From the NCBI GenBank assembly GCA_035610835.1, contig CM069449.1, positions 60,155,619 to 60,219,618 of the forward strand: 64,000 nucleotides of DNA, given 5' to 3'. The notes beneath the pieces are model-generated. The model was given only the letters and a program-made list of their open reading frames with translations. It did no database searches and was not told the DNA's origin. Position numbers and translations under genes: made by a program. This DNA is from Ophiura sarsii (taxonomy: Eukaryota; Echinodermata; Ophiuroidea; Amphilepidida; Ophiuridae). This document shows positions 22,890-35,245 of the stretch, in pieces (position 1 is the stretch's first letter; each line of letters begins with the position of its first letter).

Positions 22890-23477
22890 TTTGCAGAAAA
22901 TAAAGCTCATATATTATGCTCATCTCTTATTGGGAGATGTTTCATCTAGATGCTATGAGTCAAAACACCTTTAACATTCTAGATGCCTATTACATCGATC
23001 AGAGGCAAAAGTGAATCAATTTGACATCAGTTAGATATAATTTACATATCGATCTAAACAAATTACACATAGGTACTTAATGTATCACTCCATATATAAA
23101 GCTGCGATAACAAACAAGGCGGAAGCACTCAACATTTAGATACGCTTTACTTTATCAACCAGAGATACTTTTAAAACCGACAGAGGAAACGAGCAAGGAC
23201 AAATCAATTGAAGACAATTGTTGTCATTCCAAGCACTGTATACCAAGCAGAATGTTCGAAATCAATATATTTACTTTATTTAAGCTGATATACATGTAAG
23301 CCCTATCGTAGACATAAAACATTAGACTGAGGCACGTAAGATAATATTAATAGATTACACCTTTAACATTCCAATCAGAGGCGTATTACATCAATGAGAG
23401 GCAAAGTGCATCAATTTAACATAAATCTAAGATAATTTACATATCGATCTAATGTAATTTATATATCGATCAATTTA

Positions 23478-25455
23478 TACACCTATCTGTTGTAAGACGC
23501 ACTATACGACCCCCGGGAGAGGTGCGTCGTGGGTGCGTTGTTTACCAATAATTTTTGACGGAGGGTACGTCAGTGTCATCCTTTGGTCCGTCAAAAAAAT
23601 GACGGAGGGTGCGTCAAGGTCCGTCACTTTACATGGGGGCGTCACAATGTACAGCTGTTTACGAACAACAAAATACGACCTTTTAAAATACGCTATAGGC
23701 CTACTATACCACATAACTCCTTGATACCGCCAACCAGGCTCTACTTTAATACCGCAAACATCACTCCGATATTTATACCGCATGTTCTAAAATGCCTGAA
23801 ATCACTCAATCATCGCCAATTGCAATACAAGAGTTTGGCAAACGAAGAAAAAACAAGGAACCGACAGTAGACCGCGAACCTTTCATTTTTAGAGTAGTGT
23901 CACGTATAAGATAGGGGATCAGCATTGCGCTCTTCCGCACAAGCGCAGAACAATTTAACAACACAGAGGTAGGAATTGGATTTGTTCGGGGATGTGCGGC
24001 AGGAGATTCAAATAAAAAACATACCTATTTCTATGGGTGATTTGTGGAAAAACAGTACCCACTTCTAAGGATTTTTGCTTCATTTATAGACCCCGTTCGC
24101 AAATTATCTGGACAATAGACCAAATAGACCCATTTATATGATTTTTTTGTGTGGAAAACTAGACGCAATTCGCGAAAATATAGTTTATTACCCATTTGTC
24201 ATGTTTGTAAGGATTTTAAAATAGACCCATCTATAGCAAGTGGGCACATTTTTATTTTGAGAGATTTTCCATCACAAAATCATACCCCATTATGTTTTTG
24301 TCAGCAAAAAGCGACTAAACGGCACTATCCCCGCCACCGCTTAGGCGAGCCCCCCCTCCCCCCCGAGGAAAGGTCACACAGAATTTGTCAATCAAGCTCA
24401 CGGACACAGACATCAAACAACAAAAAGTCGGGTATTAAAAAAGAGAAAAAAAACTGGGAGGTATTTGATTTGAACAAAACAAAACACTATTATAGCCCAG
24501 CCGCCCCGGAAATAAGGCCAAATGGTGTTAAGGGTTAATAAATTCGAGGCCAGGCCCAGCTGAGAGAGCCGGGGCATCCCCTGCCAGGCTTTCCACCCAG
24601 AGTGTCCCCACCACCGAAATGAAATGACAGTCTATGATATGACTGTACAGTCGGTTATGACCACCCCCTTGATCACAGGCCACAGCCCCTCCCCGGGTGC
24701 GGGGGGTACTCGGATTTGGTTTGGTCGGGGGTGTGCCGCTGGAGATTCAAAACCCCTACCCATTTTTAGGGGTGATTTTGGAATAAAACGGTACCCAGTT
24801 TTAGGGGTTTTGCTTCATTTTAGACCCAATTTTTGCAAATTATCGGAAAAATTAACGTAATTTTTGCAATTTTTTGCGAAAATAGACACAAACATCGCGA
24901 AAATAAACCCATTTGTAAAAAGTGAACCCACCTCACCCCCACCCCACCTCCTGGTTACGCCACTGAACGGGTCGAAGCAGAATGGGAAATGTTCTCGAAA
25001 TTGTTTCATCCTCATCCTGACATTTATGATAAATCAGTTAAATATTTTATGAATTTTAGATCAGTCAGACATTTATCATGTTTGTGCATATAAAAATTTT
25101 CCTCTTGGTTCCGTCCATCCCGGTCCTGGTCCGGGGTCTATATATTCGAGGGCCAGGGTTGACAACATCGAATAAGAGCAGAACCCCCGTGAATCAAAAG
25201 TAGTTTCATTTTCAGTAGTCATCGTGTTTATCCAGTTTAGTCAACGATATCTGACGACGGGGTGCGTCGTCATGGTCCGTCAGAATCCACTAATGGTGCG
25301 TCCAAAAATTGACTGAGGGTGCGTATTTGGATGGCAATGGTCCGTCGTTTTTTTGACACAGAGTGCGTCATGGTACATGAGAAGTTGACGCACCTCGGTA
25401 AAGTGACGCACCACTCCCGGGGGACGTATAGTGCGTCTTACAACTGATAGGTGTA
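23478..25455 (+). mobile_element. TTA-flanked DNA transposon, copy A (1978 bp)
   Basis: Inverted ends TACACCTATCTGTTGTAAGA / TCTTACAACTGATAGGTGTA continue into CGCACTATACG...CCCGGGAG. TTA lies directly outside both ends (23475-23477, 25456-25458), a 3-bp duplication of the kind made by PIF/Harbinger elements. The subterminal zones repeat ACGGAGGGTGCGTCA and GGTCCGTCA many times. Inside lies a CAGTGGCGTAA-ended insertion (right end near 24952-24966) also present in copy B, and two related stretches (23965-24140, 24713-24900) with GATTCAAA...TACCCA patterns. No transposase found, so it is non-autonomous. Confidence 0.85.
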
Positions 25456-25984
25456 TTACATACAGAGAAATTCATACATGTAATATAATTGTAAAAATAT
25501 ACCTATCCCAGTTATATCATAATTGAGGGCGTAGCCTCCAACACATCTCTTAGTGGCCCTTGACATATCACTGATAGGTAATTTACGTATGAACCCTTCA
25601 TATATGAGCAGAGAAACACATTAGGCAGAGGCACTTAACATATTACGATATACTTCTTAAAATTCGACCACAGGAACCGAGCAAGGACAGTAATTACGAT
25701 CAATTGAAGGGGGTTTATTATATATCAATCACAAGCACTGAAGATACTAATCAGAACTAAATCAATACATTTATTTTACTTATCCATCAATACCACTTAA
25801 AATGACATAAGCTAAAACAGATGCACTTACATATTAATCAAAGGTATTTACAACAACAAAATTATCCTTTCTACTTTTGTATCAATAAGAGTTGCTAGTC
25901 GTATCACAAGGATCACTTCATACATGTAAAGCACGGGCATTTTGCATAACGGCTGGGACCGGGGAACAATACATGTTATTTTTT

Positions 25985-26224
25985 AAATTTTATTTATTTA
26001 TTTATTCGGAAAACGATTTCAAAACAGCGGCACCCACCAACAGATGGTGGTGCATCCAACGAATATAAAGTAAGATACATCAAAAGATAGAAAAAACAGT
26101 AATACAAACAAGAGAGATAAGAAATCATACATTCATTAATCATGAAAATTATATAAGTTATAAACATCGAGATGTGCTCATAGAGTCCTAACACGTGGAG
26201 CGTGATATATTGATTAATGATCAT
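25985..26224 (-). pseudogene. 3' tail of a non-LTR retrotransposon (probable)
   Basis: On the minus strand an open stretch ends in residues such as LDAPPSVGGCRC, followed by GAATAAATAAATAAATAAA, a short-repeat tail typical of CR1/L2-like LINE 3' ends. Only the last 240 bases or so are present. The family assignment is inference from the tail and the closing peptide. Confidence 0.5.
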
Positions 26225-27332
26225 TATTACTTAATAACACTGTCCTATATGACCATGCACGTTTTAAGTATGCATGCCAGTTTCGCTGCGCCATGAGCCG
26301 GGTCATTCGGTGTATTGACTTTTCACCAATTGGCTTTTATTGACATAAATCCGTATAGACAATTTACAAAGAAAGTGGGAGGAGTAGTTTTTTTGAGATC
26401 TGTCGACTTTTTCGGCCGTTTAAGTGAGAATCGATGACCTCGATCATGGCGCGTGGTTTGTGCCATGTGACTTACAAAATACATCAAAATGTCTATCGAT
26501 TAATGCATTGCATGAATAGTTATTTACCAACGGGTGACAGACAAACAATTACTACCTAAATTAAAACGTAGTTTTGTATTACAATCACTTAGATGTTATT
26601 AAACACACTTTTAGTATCAATCATGAATACTATATACATCAATCAGGGAAACTATTATCAATGACATGCACCAGAGAAAATTTACATAGACTCAGCGAGA
26701 TTTTACAAACCAATCCTAGATTCCTTACTATACAGTGATTTTTACAGGTAATTCGATATCTTTTGTAGGCACTTTGTAAAAATCAAAGATACACAACAGA
26801 TCAATCAGAGACACATTGCAACCAGGCAACCAGACAGTCATACCATATAAATATAACGTTTTAACATATCAGTCAAAAGCACTAACTTCAACAAGTTATA
26901 GGCCCTACACTGGACATGTCACATAGATGGACAATTTATTTACACCTAAACACAATTTAAAATCAGTAATCAGTATCAACGATCAACGATATACACATAC
27001 GGTAATCGAGCTAATTTCTTCTCTCAGCAATTAGATACCTCATTCATACAAATCGAGTGGACACTTTTAAAGTTATAAGGACTAGACCAACCAAAAATAA
27101 AGTTGTGGTAACACTATTTTCTAGGGGATATCATTGCCTTATGTGTGTTCAGCAGTTACAAATTGTGAGCAGGGAATCACAGGTCAAAGATTCATATTAT
27201 ACAAACGTTAACAACTTTTTTCGTTAGTTGTGGCAACTAAAGCATCAAAACTTAACAGCATTCGTATATATATAATGCATGAGGTATCATATTGAGGAAA
27301 GGAAGTTTGCTCGTTTAGCATGTTTAGTGTTT

Positions 27333-28313
27333 ACACTCTCAGCATGCACAAATGGTTCGGAAAGGGTTCTTTGAGTAAGTTCGGGGTTCGATGTAGAACC
27401 TTCTGCACTCAAGGAACCTTTAATGGTTCTAAGAAGGATACAAATGGTCCCAAACCCAGAATGAAAGGTTCTTCCTGAGTCAATGGTTCCTTATAGAACC
27501 CTAAAATACGAAAAAAGGTTCCATGAAAAGCTGTGAGAGTTCTTTATAATGACTTGCACTTCTGAACTATTTGACACACGGGTCCCAGCCAACATCGATC
27601 GTGGGCCCGCATGGGACCCTTAATATTGTGTCCACTTTGGCTCTGGGGTGTGCATCGGCTTCTTTAAAATTAACACCATGGAAAGTAGATTTCGTAAGGA
27701 TTTATATCCATTTTATTAACATGATTAATTCAAGACGTCACTCACTTAGTGATTGTTCATAAACCAGATACATGCATTATATTAATGAAGTAAATTAGAA
27801 AAGTATGCAAACAGCAAAATAAAATGGTGCTTGAAACAATCTATTGTATTTCTAAATATTTCTGAAGAATCCTAAGAATTCTATAATAACAAAACTGAAG
27901 AACTTTGTTGGTTCTTTAAAGAACCTTTCAAGAGGGTTCTTTAACCCTGAAGAACCCTCAGGGTTCCATATAGAGGACAAAACTGAAGAACCTTTTTTGA
28001 TTCTTTAAAGAACCTTTCAAAATGGAGGGTTCTTTAACCCTGAAGAACCCTCAAGGTTCTATATAGAGGACAAAACTAAAGAACCTTTTTTGGTTCTTTA
28101 AAGAACCTTTCAAGAGGGTTCTTTAACCGTGAAGAGCCCTTAGGGTTCCATATAGAGGACAAAACTGAAGAACTTTTTTTTGGTTCTTTAAAGAACCTTT
28201 CAAGAGGGTTCTTCAATGAAATGGTTCTTGGGAAGAACCCATGAGGGTTCCATATGGAGGACAACGTGAGGAACCATTTATGGTTCTAAGTTGAACTTTT
28301 TTACTGAGAGTGT
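27333..28313. mobile_element. ACACTCTCAG-ended element rich in GGTTC/GAACC
   Basis: Inverted ends ACACTCTCAG / CTGAGAGTGT. The interior is packed with GGTTCTTT and AAAGAACC words in both directions, so single strands can fold in many ways. The middle (about 27560-27890) is ordinary AT-rich sequence. I could not define a clear target duplication. Confidence 0.7.
27895..28265. repeat. Tandem repeat, unit about 90 bp, four copies
   Basis: Each unit reads GAAGAACCTTTTTTGGTTC, TTTAAAGAACCTTTC, AGAGGGTTCTTTAACC, TGAAGAACCCTCAGGGTTCC, ATATAGAGGACAAAACT, with starts near 27897, 27983, 28077 and 28166. Open on the minus strand by chance of period; not a gene. Confidence 0.85.
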
Positions 28314-29000
28314 AGTGAGTGTGTCATAGATTTTAGATATTGATTACTGATTATAAACAGTGACTGTTATAAATCAGCTTACATAAAAGCACCTGTCAGG
28401 AACTTTTTCTTAGCTAACATAATTGATATACCTTTTACTTACATTATTAACAGATATTCCCTAAAATATAGAGGACATTTCAACATAACAGACTCGTATA
28501 TAAATTATTCAATAGAGGTTGTTTACACATAAATCGCCGGCGAGTGATTGGCAGAACAAGTTATAGGCACTCTACGTATTAATTAGAGATATTTGTTGAA
28601 TCAATAAGAGACATACGATCAAATAACGATACTATACAGATTTATCCGAGATTTTAGCACGTTAACTTAAGGCAAATACCTAAACAAGAAGGTACACTAA
28701 ACATATCAACGGCCGAAGAGATAATTTACCAACCATAAAGCATTATTTCATTAATCAAAAATACTATGCATATTATTCAAGGCCACTTTAAATATCAATC
28801 AGAGGTATTTAATATGTGCGGTGACACTTAAACATCATATCAGTAAAAAAATATTATTTTACAAATAAAGCAGAGGATTGTGACATATCAATCAGATGCA
28901 CTTTGCAAACAACACTTGCGGGTAATATTTGAATAAAAGGGGTTGTAGCAGTAAACGTATCATATCGACGAATTGCTATACCTTTCCGTGCTAAATTGTG

Positions 29001-29590
29001 TTACGGTCTCCATAATAATACAAATATAAGACGTGGTAGTCATGGTAGTAATGGCAGAACCCTCTTACCATGCATTAAAGGGGTATTAAGAGATTGCCGA
29101 GAAAAATGATATTTGGAAACAAATAATGTATTAATAGATGGTACGTCGGAACCAAGAAGTGTAGTGATTTATGGGAAAACGGTTGAATGATGACGCTAGA
29201 TTGACATTTTGTTGAAGCGATTTATGTGGTGAGTGATGCTGATAATTTCGATGTAATCTACATCGAAATTACCAAATCGTGAAATTGTACATGATAGACG
29301 GCGAATTCAGGTAAACGGTTTCAGATATTAGTTAGTATAAATATGCCTTAGAATTTCGTAAGCTAGAAAAAAAACCTGATTTCCAGAAAAATTGAAGGCG
29401 CACTCCCATACGTATCTCTTAGTGCACCTTTAACCCTATCGATAATTGATATCATTAGAATTTATGTTGTATTTGTGTTGAACATGCATGTTGTGTTTGG
29501 TACACAAATACATTGTTAATATCAGCTTTGGCGTGTTCAGTATAAAGGTATGGTTGCAGATTGGAAGAAATGCAGGTAGTGTTGTATTCT
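29001..29590. other. Region downstream of the kinase-NHL gene; perfect hairpin at 29244-29270
   Basis: AATTTCGATGTA, loop ATC, TACATCGAAATT: a perfect 12-bp stem with a 3-base loop. No gene recognised in the stretch. Confidence 0.5.
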
Positions 29591-29591
29591 G

Positions 29592-29597
29592 TTTATT
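29592..29597 (-). terminator. Polyadenylation signal for the kinase-NHL gene
   Basis: TTTATT on the plus strand, AATAAA on the minus strand, about 160 bases after the stop codon at 29758-29760. Confidence 0.5.
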
Positions 29598-29757
29598 AGG
29601 GCCTTTGGCTTGAGCATTTGCTTTATAGAAACCTTTCAAACTAAACAGGAATTAAGCCATATTAAAGTTAAAATCACGGAATGTTAAAGCACAATCGCAT
29701 TTTTTCTAAATGAGGGTGGGGCTGACAGTAGTGTTTTGTTGGTTATAAAAGGGAGTT

Positions 29758-30614
29758 TTATTTTGCGTAATGTACATCAGTGCTGTATATAAGAACTGAT
29801 TTCCTATTCGCAATGTATAATGCATTGTTCCACCATGTTATGCCCCATGGGTCATACAACCCACTAGCAATGCATGTTTTGTACACACCCTGTTCATTGT
29901 ATACATGGATATGACTTGCATTGGGTGAGTAATCATATGGTCGCACAGCTATGTACACATTACCCTCATTGTCACATGTCACTCCTCTTGGCATACCCAC
30001 CTTCCTATCAGACAGCAACCAGGTGTCGATACTAAACACCTCCTTGTGAGATGATACGTCTACTGCTACAACACGTTTACTATTATCGTCACTAACAAGG
30101 ATGGTCTGGTTACTGATAACAGCCAGATAAAACGGGGCAATGCTGACCTTGATTGTGTCAATAATCCTCCCATCATTACCATTATGGATTGTTATAAGTT
30201 TTCTCTTGCTTTCCCCAATCATGATATGACCCTTACTAGCCACTGCCACAGACACAGTATTGACATTGATGTTACATACTTCATGGGGGTGGAAGGTACT
30301 AAATCTTCTGGTGTATACACCATCAGCAGTGAACACCTTGACGTATTGGGTTTTTTCAACCAACACAATGTTATTATCTGATGTCACAGCTGTGGCACAT
30401 GGGAAGATGAATACTGCCTCAGGGATACCACTAGGTGTGTTGATGACACACTTGGGTTCACCATTATGGTGGTACAGGTAAACCTGAAAGGCTTTGTAAT
30501 CTACAACTACGATACTAGTCTTACATACAGCTATTCCCCAGGAATGTTTGAAATCTTCTCCAGTATTCTTCCTGAATTCCTTCACAAGGAACCACTTTTT
30601 CACCATCGTAGATT
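29758..30614 (-). CDS. Kinase-NHL gene, last exon: NHL-type beta-propeller
   Basis: The 3' exon of a minus-strand gene. The acceptor is CTCTTGTAG directly before 30614, phase 1; the stop is at 29758-29760. An internal ATG at 30606 could be mistaken for a start, but the open frame runs back to the acceptor. About 285 residues form six NHL-like blades; counting from that Met, near 21-50, 67-103, 117-153, 157-193, 205-247 and 252-277, each with the P-x-x-(I/V)-(A/T)-(V/C) opening, a D/N-G-N-(I/V) turn and a V-x-V-(F/Y) strand (FPCATAVTSDNNIVLVEK, MPRGVTCDNEGNVYIAV, YDPWGITWWNNALYIA). NHL propellers bind protein or RNA, as in TRIM-NHL proteins, but no RING, B-box or coiled coil precedes it here. 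Its first bases (AATCT) complete a DSGIES sequence begun in the previous exon. Confidence 0.88.
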
Positions 30615-31210
30615 CTACAAGAGATTAAAATCATTGAGCAAATAATTGTCAAAACAAACAGTTTTATATTTTAAGGTTTAAATAATTATAACTATACAAA
30701 TAATTTACATTGTTTGTATTTGTTAGACATAGTTATTTATTCTTGATAAATTACTAGAAATAATATTACGGATAATAATTATTTGTAATAAAACACTAAG
30801 AAAAACCACAAACAACATATACATAGAGAGAAAAACAAAAAAATAAAACAAAAAAATAATACAAAATCCATGTGGTTATGTCAATTGTTGCAAAATATAT
30901 GCGTATTTGTTTGCCTAAACACAGATTTTAGGGGACAGTTTATGTTCAATGCAATTTCATTTAGGGACTGTTCATTATTTCCACCGGAGAGGGGGGGGGG
31001 GGGGGGGGGGGGGGGACGGGTCGGGAGCAAATAGCGTAAAGTCAACGAAAACTGTTTGGAGACTATGGACCCCCTTCACAACTTCACAAAACCGTATGAC
31101 GCCCTCAAAGGCTACCAACAATCGTATGACCCCCTTACCCTTTTTAATATGAACAAATACTTCTCAATCAACAATTATTTGTTAACACGCACCTCGGAAA
31201 CACGTGCATA
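30615..31210 (-). other. Intron of the kinase-NHL gene, 3' part, with a long G-run
   Basis: AT-rich intron sequence; a run of about 25 G with one A interruption near 30991-31015. The whole intron covers 30615-36662 and contains the foldback element and the repeats listed separately. Confidence 0.6.
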
Positions 31211-34200
31211 ATAGTTGGGTATGTACAGGGGGGTTCCCGTGCACCCCCCAGTAATTAACCAAGCCAAATTTTGTAGATGCCTTTTAGGGTCCTTAAACAC
31301 ATTTTAGATGTTAACAGTGAAAAAAACCCGATGCTCTCCAGATATCCAAGATGGCGTCCAAAATGGCCGCCAAAACTGGTCAAATCTCATAAAATGACAT
31401 ATAGCAATCAAATTGTATAGTGAAAGTATGGTTTTAACAGTGGGATGTATGTATTAGACCACTAGACACCCATTTTCAGAATTTTTACTTTGATAACCCA
31501 CCTAAATCCAAAATGGCCGCCAAAAATGGTAAAATTCCATATATTGGCATATATAAACCAACATGAATGATCAGAGTATAGTTTTAACAATGGGATGTAT
31601 GTGTTAGACCACTAGAAACTCATATCTAGTATTTTTGCTTTGTTAACATACTGTAAAATCAAAATGGCCGCCATATTAATGGCCAAAAATGGTCAAAAGT
31701 GGTTAAAATTCCATAAAATAGCATAATATCAACCGAAATGTATGATGAAAATATAGTTTTAATGATGGGATGTGTGTGTTAGACCACAAGTAACTCATAT
31801 CCAGTATTTTTGCTTTGTTAACACAGTTCAAAATCCAAAATGGCTGCCAAAATGGCCCCCAAAATTGTTCCCAAAGTGGCGGCAAAAATTGTCAAATTCC
31901 ATAAAATGGGATAATATCATCCTAAATGTATGATGAAAATATAGTTTTAATGATGACATGTATGTATGGTCTACCACTAGTAACTCATATCTAGTATTTT
32001 TGCTTTGTTAACATACTTAAAAACCAAAATGACGCCCAAAATTGGTCCCAAAATGACTGAACAAATTGTTGGAATTGCATAAAATGGGATAATATCAGCC
32101 AAAATATATGATGAAAGTATAGGTTTAACACCAATGTGTGTATGTATTAGACAACTAGTAACTCATATCCAGTACATTTGGATTGTAATAACATACTTTA
32201 AAACCAAGATGGCCACCAAAATGGCCGCTGTAAATGTAAAAATAGTCTACATGAGTGTATGATAATCCAAAATAGATATTGTATAAGAGTGTATATTACA
32301 TCAAATTCACCAAATTGTATGTTCTAAACTGCTAAGCTATTGCTTTTAGAAATAAGGCCCACCTCTTTGACAATTTCGATTCAGTATCACTTTCCGAAAT
32401 GGCTGCCAGAATGGATACGTTGATGTTAAATGACCTTAACAATTGTTTTGTATATTAAATTACCATACTATGTAATACCAATACCCCCAAATCTAATGGG
32501 ATATCATTCACTATGTCTTTGATAAAGCCTAGGGGCTGTAGATTTAGTTTGAATATTTTATAATATCCAAGATGGCTGCAAAAGGTTAAAATAACTGAGA
32601 AAAGAAAACAGTATTAGTTTATCGTAAGTGTTACATCATATATGACCAAATTACTATCTACAGCATTTAATTCATCCAGTAAACGTATCTGTATTATATG
32701 ACAAGGTATAATTAAACGGTATAGACTCCATTTTGACAATGTGATGTTATTAAGATTTGTATTATAATGACCATTTCATTAAGATTACCCCTAATGGTCA
32801 ATAAAACTAACTAAATGGTCAAAATAATTACCACAGGTGGCCACCAATTGATCAAAATATGGAATATTATACCATTCAATCATACATATACAGATACGTT
32901 TACTGGATGGATTAAAATCTGTAGATATAATCTTTTGGTCATATCTAATGTAACACTAACAATTAAACTAAACTCTTTCAGTTATTTTAACCTTTTGCAG
33001 CCATCTTGGATATTTAAAAAATACTCAAACTAGATCTACAGCCCCATGGCTTTATCATTGACATATATTGAATGCTGTCTTATTAGATTTGGGGGTATTG
33101 GTTTTACATAGTATGGTAATTTACAATACAAAACAATTGTTTTAGGTCATTTAACATCGACTTAACCACTTTGAATGCCATTTTTCAAAGTGGTTAAGTC
33201 GATGTTAAAGTGATACAGAATCAAAATTGTCACAGAGGTGGGCCTTATATCTAACAACAACAGCTTATCAGTTTAGAACATACTATTTAGTAAACGAGAT
33301 GTAATATACACTCTTACAATATCTATTGTGGATTAGCATTCACTCATGTAGACTTTGTTTACATTTACAGCGGCCATTTTGGTGGCCATACTGGATTTAA
33401 AGTATGTTATTACAATGTAAATATACTGGATATAAGTTACTAGTGGTCTATACATACATCCCAATATTAAAACTATACTTTCATCATAATTTTTGGTAGA
33501 TATTATACGATTTATGGAATTTCAACAATTTGTTCAGTCATTTTGGTAGCCATTTTGTATTTGTAAGTATGTTAACAAAGCAAAATACTAGATATGAGTT
33601 ACTAGTGGTCTTATACATGCATCCCATTATTAAAACTATATTTTCATCATACATTTAGGTTAATATTATCCCATTTTATGGAATTTGACAATTATTGCAG
33701 CCATTCCGGGAACCATTTTGGGGGCCATTTTGGTAGCCATTTTGGATTTTGAACTATGTTAACATAGCAAAAACACTGGATATGAGTTACTTGTGGTCTA
33801 ACACACACATCCCATCATTAAAATTATATTTTTATCATACATTTAGGTTGATATTATCCCATTTTATGGAATTTGACAATTATTGCAGCCATTCCGGGAA
33901 CCATTTTGGGGGCCATTTTGGTAGCCATTTAGGATTTTGAACTATGTTAACATAGCAAAAACACTGGGTATGAGTTACTTGTGGTCTAATACACACATCC
34001 CATCATTAAAATTATATTTTCATCATATATTTCGGTTGATATTATGCTATTTTATGGACTTCTGACCATTTTTGGCCATTCATTTGGCGGCCATTTTGGT
34101 TTTACAGTACGTTAACAAAGCAAAAATACTAGATATGAGTTTCTAGTGGTCTAACACATACATCCCATTGTTAAAACTATACTCTAAACATACATGTTGG

Positions 34201-34555
34201 TTTATATATGCCAGTATATGGAATTTTACCATTTTTGATGGCCATTTTGGCGGCAATCTTGGATTAAGGTGTGTTAACAAAGCAAAAGTTCTGGATATGG
34301 GTGTCTAGTGGACTAATACATACATCTCACTGTTAAAACCATACTTTCACTATACAATTTGATTGCTATATGTCATTTTATGAGATTTGACCAGTTTTGG
34401 CGGCCATTTTGGACGCCATCTTGGATATCTGGAGAGCATCGGGTTTTTTTCACTGTTAACATCTAAAATGTGTTTAAGGACCCTAAAAGGCATCTAAAAA
34501 AGTTGGTTTGGTTTAGTTTGGGTGCACGGGAACCCCTCTGTACATACCCAACTAT
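31211..34555. mobile_element. 3.3-kb foldback (TU/FB-type) element with repeat-built arms
   Basis: One giant inverted repeat: 31211-32735 mirrors 32860-34555. Outer ends ATAGTTGGGTATGTACAG / CTGTACATACCCAACTAT, then GGTTCCCGTGCAC and GGGTCCTTAAACACATTTTAG. Each arm is itself made of about seven degenerate units of 150 bp or so carrying AAAATGGCCGCCAAAATGG, AATTCCATAAAATG, GATGAAAATATAGTTTTAA, GGGATGTATGTGTTAGACCA, CTAGTAACTCATATCCAGTA and TTTTTGCTTTGTTAACATA. The non-mirrored centre is only about 125 bp. No transposase. Foldback elements with repeat-built arms are known from sea urchins (TU) and flies (FB). It sits in an intron of the kinase-NHL gene. A solo end lies at 40393-40604. Confidence 0.88.
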
Positions 34556-34717
34556 AAGACAACATATTGGGGTGCGTACATGTGTGTCGTCGTCGTCTAC
34601 GCTTTCCGGCTATGTTGCCATTGCGCTCGCAACTATTGCTTTCCAGGTCTTGACCTGTATAAGCTCAAGTGTACGCTGTGGCATTACCAGCATATTCAAC
34701 ATTTTTTGGTGGGCACA

Positions 34718-35245
34718 CGGGGGGGGGGGGGGGGGGGGGGGGCGAACCGCACACATACTTTGGCTTTTAATATCAAATTAGCTTTAAATTGGTCCATGCT
34801 CGGACAGGGGGGGGGGGGGGGGGGGTGGTGTCTGAGGGGTGATGTGCCCCCCTCAAAAGTAGAACATTTTTCAATTTTCGAACTCATTTGACGCGATCTG
34901 GTGTATACTTTTGACCAAAATTTATCGAAAACACACCTCTTCATTTCCAATATTTTTTTATTTTTTATCAATGCACGAAAAAATGTGAGCATTATTATAC
35001 TGATATATTCTTGATTTAAGTATAGATGGTTTAAAAGCTCGAACAGGGGGGGAGCCCTCAGAATTGATTTTTTTTTTGGTGTCTGAGGGGTGATGTGCCC
35101 CCCTCAAAAGTAGAACATTTTTCAATTTTCGAACTCATTTGATGCGATCTGGTGTATAATTTTGACCAAAATTTTATTTAAAACACACCTCTTCATTTCC
35201 AATAATTTTTTTTTTTATCAATGCACGAAAAAATGTGAGCATTAT
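34718..35245. repeat. G-runs and a tandemly duplicated 250-bp block
   Basis: G-runs near 34719-34742 and 34806-34825. The block TGTCTGAGGGGTGATGTGCC ... GAACATTTTTCAATTTTCGA ... CAATGCACGAAAAAATGTGAGC ... GAACAGGGGGGGAGCCCTCA occurs at about 34829-35078 and again from 35080. The second copy is opened by the insertion at 35246-35665 and resumes at 35666-35790. Confidence 0.8.

Larger units (their letters stand above)
22890..29000. repeat. Diffuse array of ATCAATCAGAGGCACTT-like motifs, interrupted
   Basis: Variants of (AAC)ATATCAATCAGAGGCA(CTTT) recur every 30-300 bp, for example near 22995, 23150, 23390, 25720, 26800, 26865, 28590, 28795 and 28890. A longer piece (GAGCAAGGACA, ATCAATTGAAG, CAAGCACTG, AAATCAATAnATTTA) is present both near 23190-23275 and 25680-25780. 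The array is cut by the transposon at 23478-25455, a retrotransposon tail near 26000 and the element at 27333-28313. Confidence 0.5.

Noticed and set aside
30606..30608. ATG as the start of an independent NHL protein
   Set aside because: The frame is open back to a strong acceptor whose phase matches the upstream exon; kept only as a possible alternative start.
34696..34992. Pro-rich and Gly-rich open frames around the G-runs
   Set aside because: Low-complexity translations of homopolymer tracts inside an intron.
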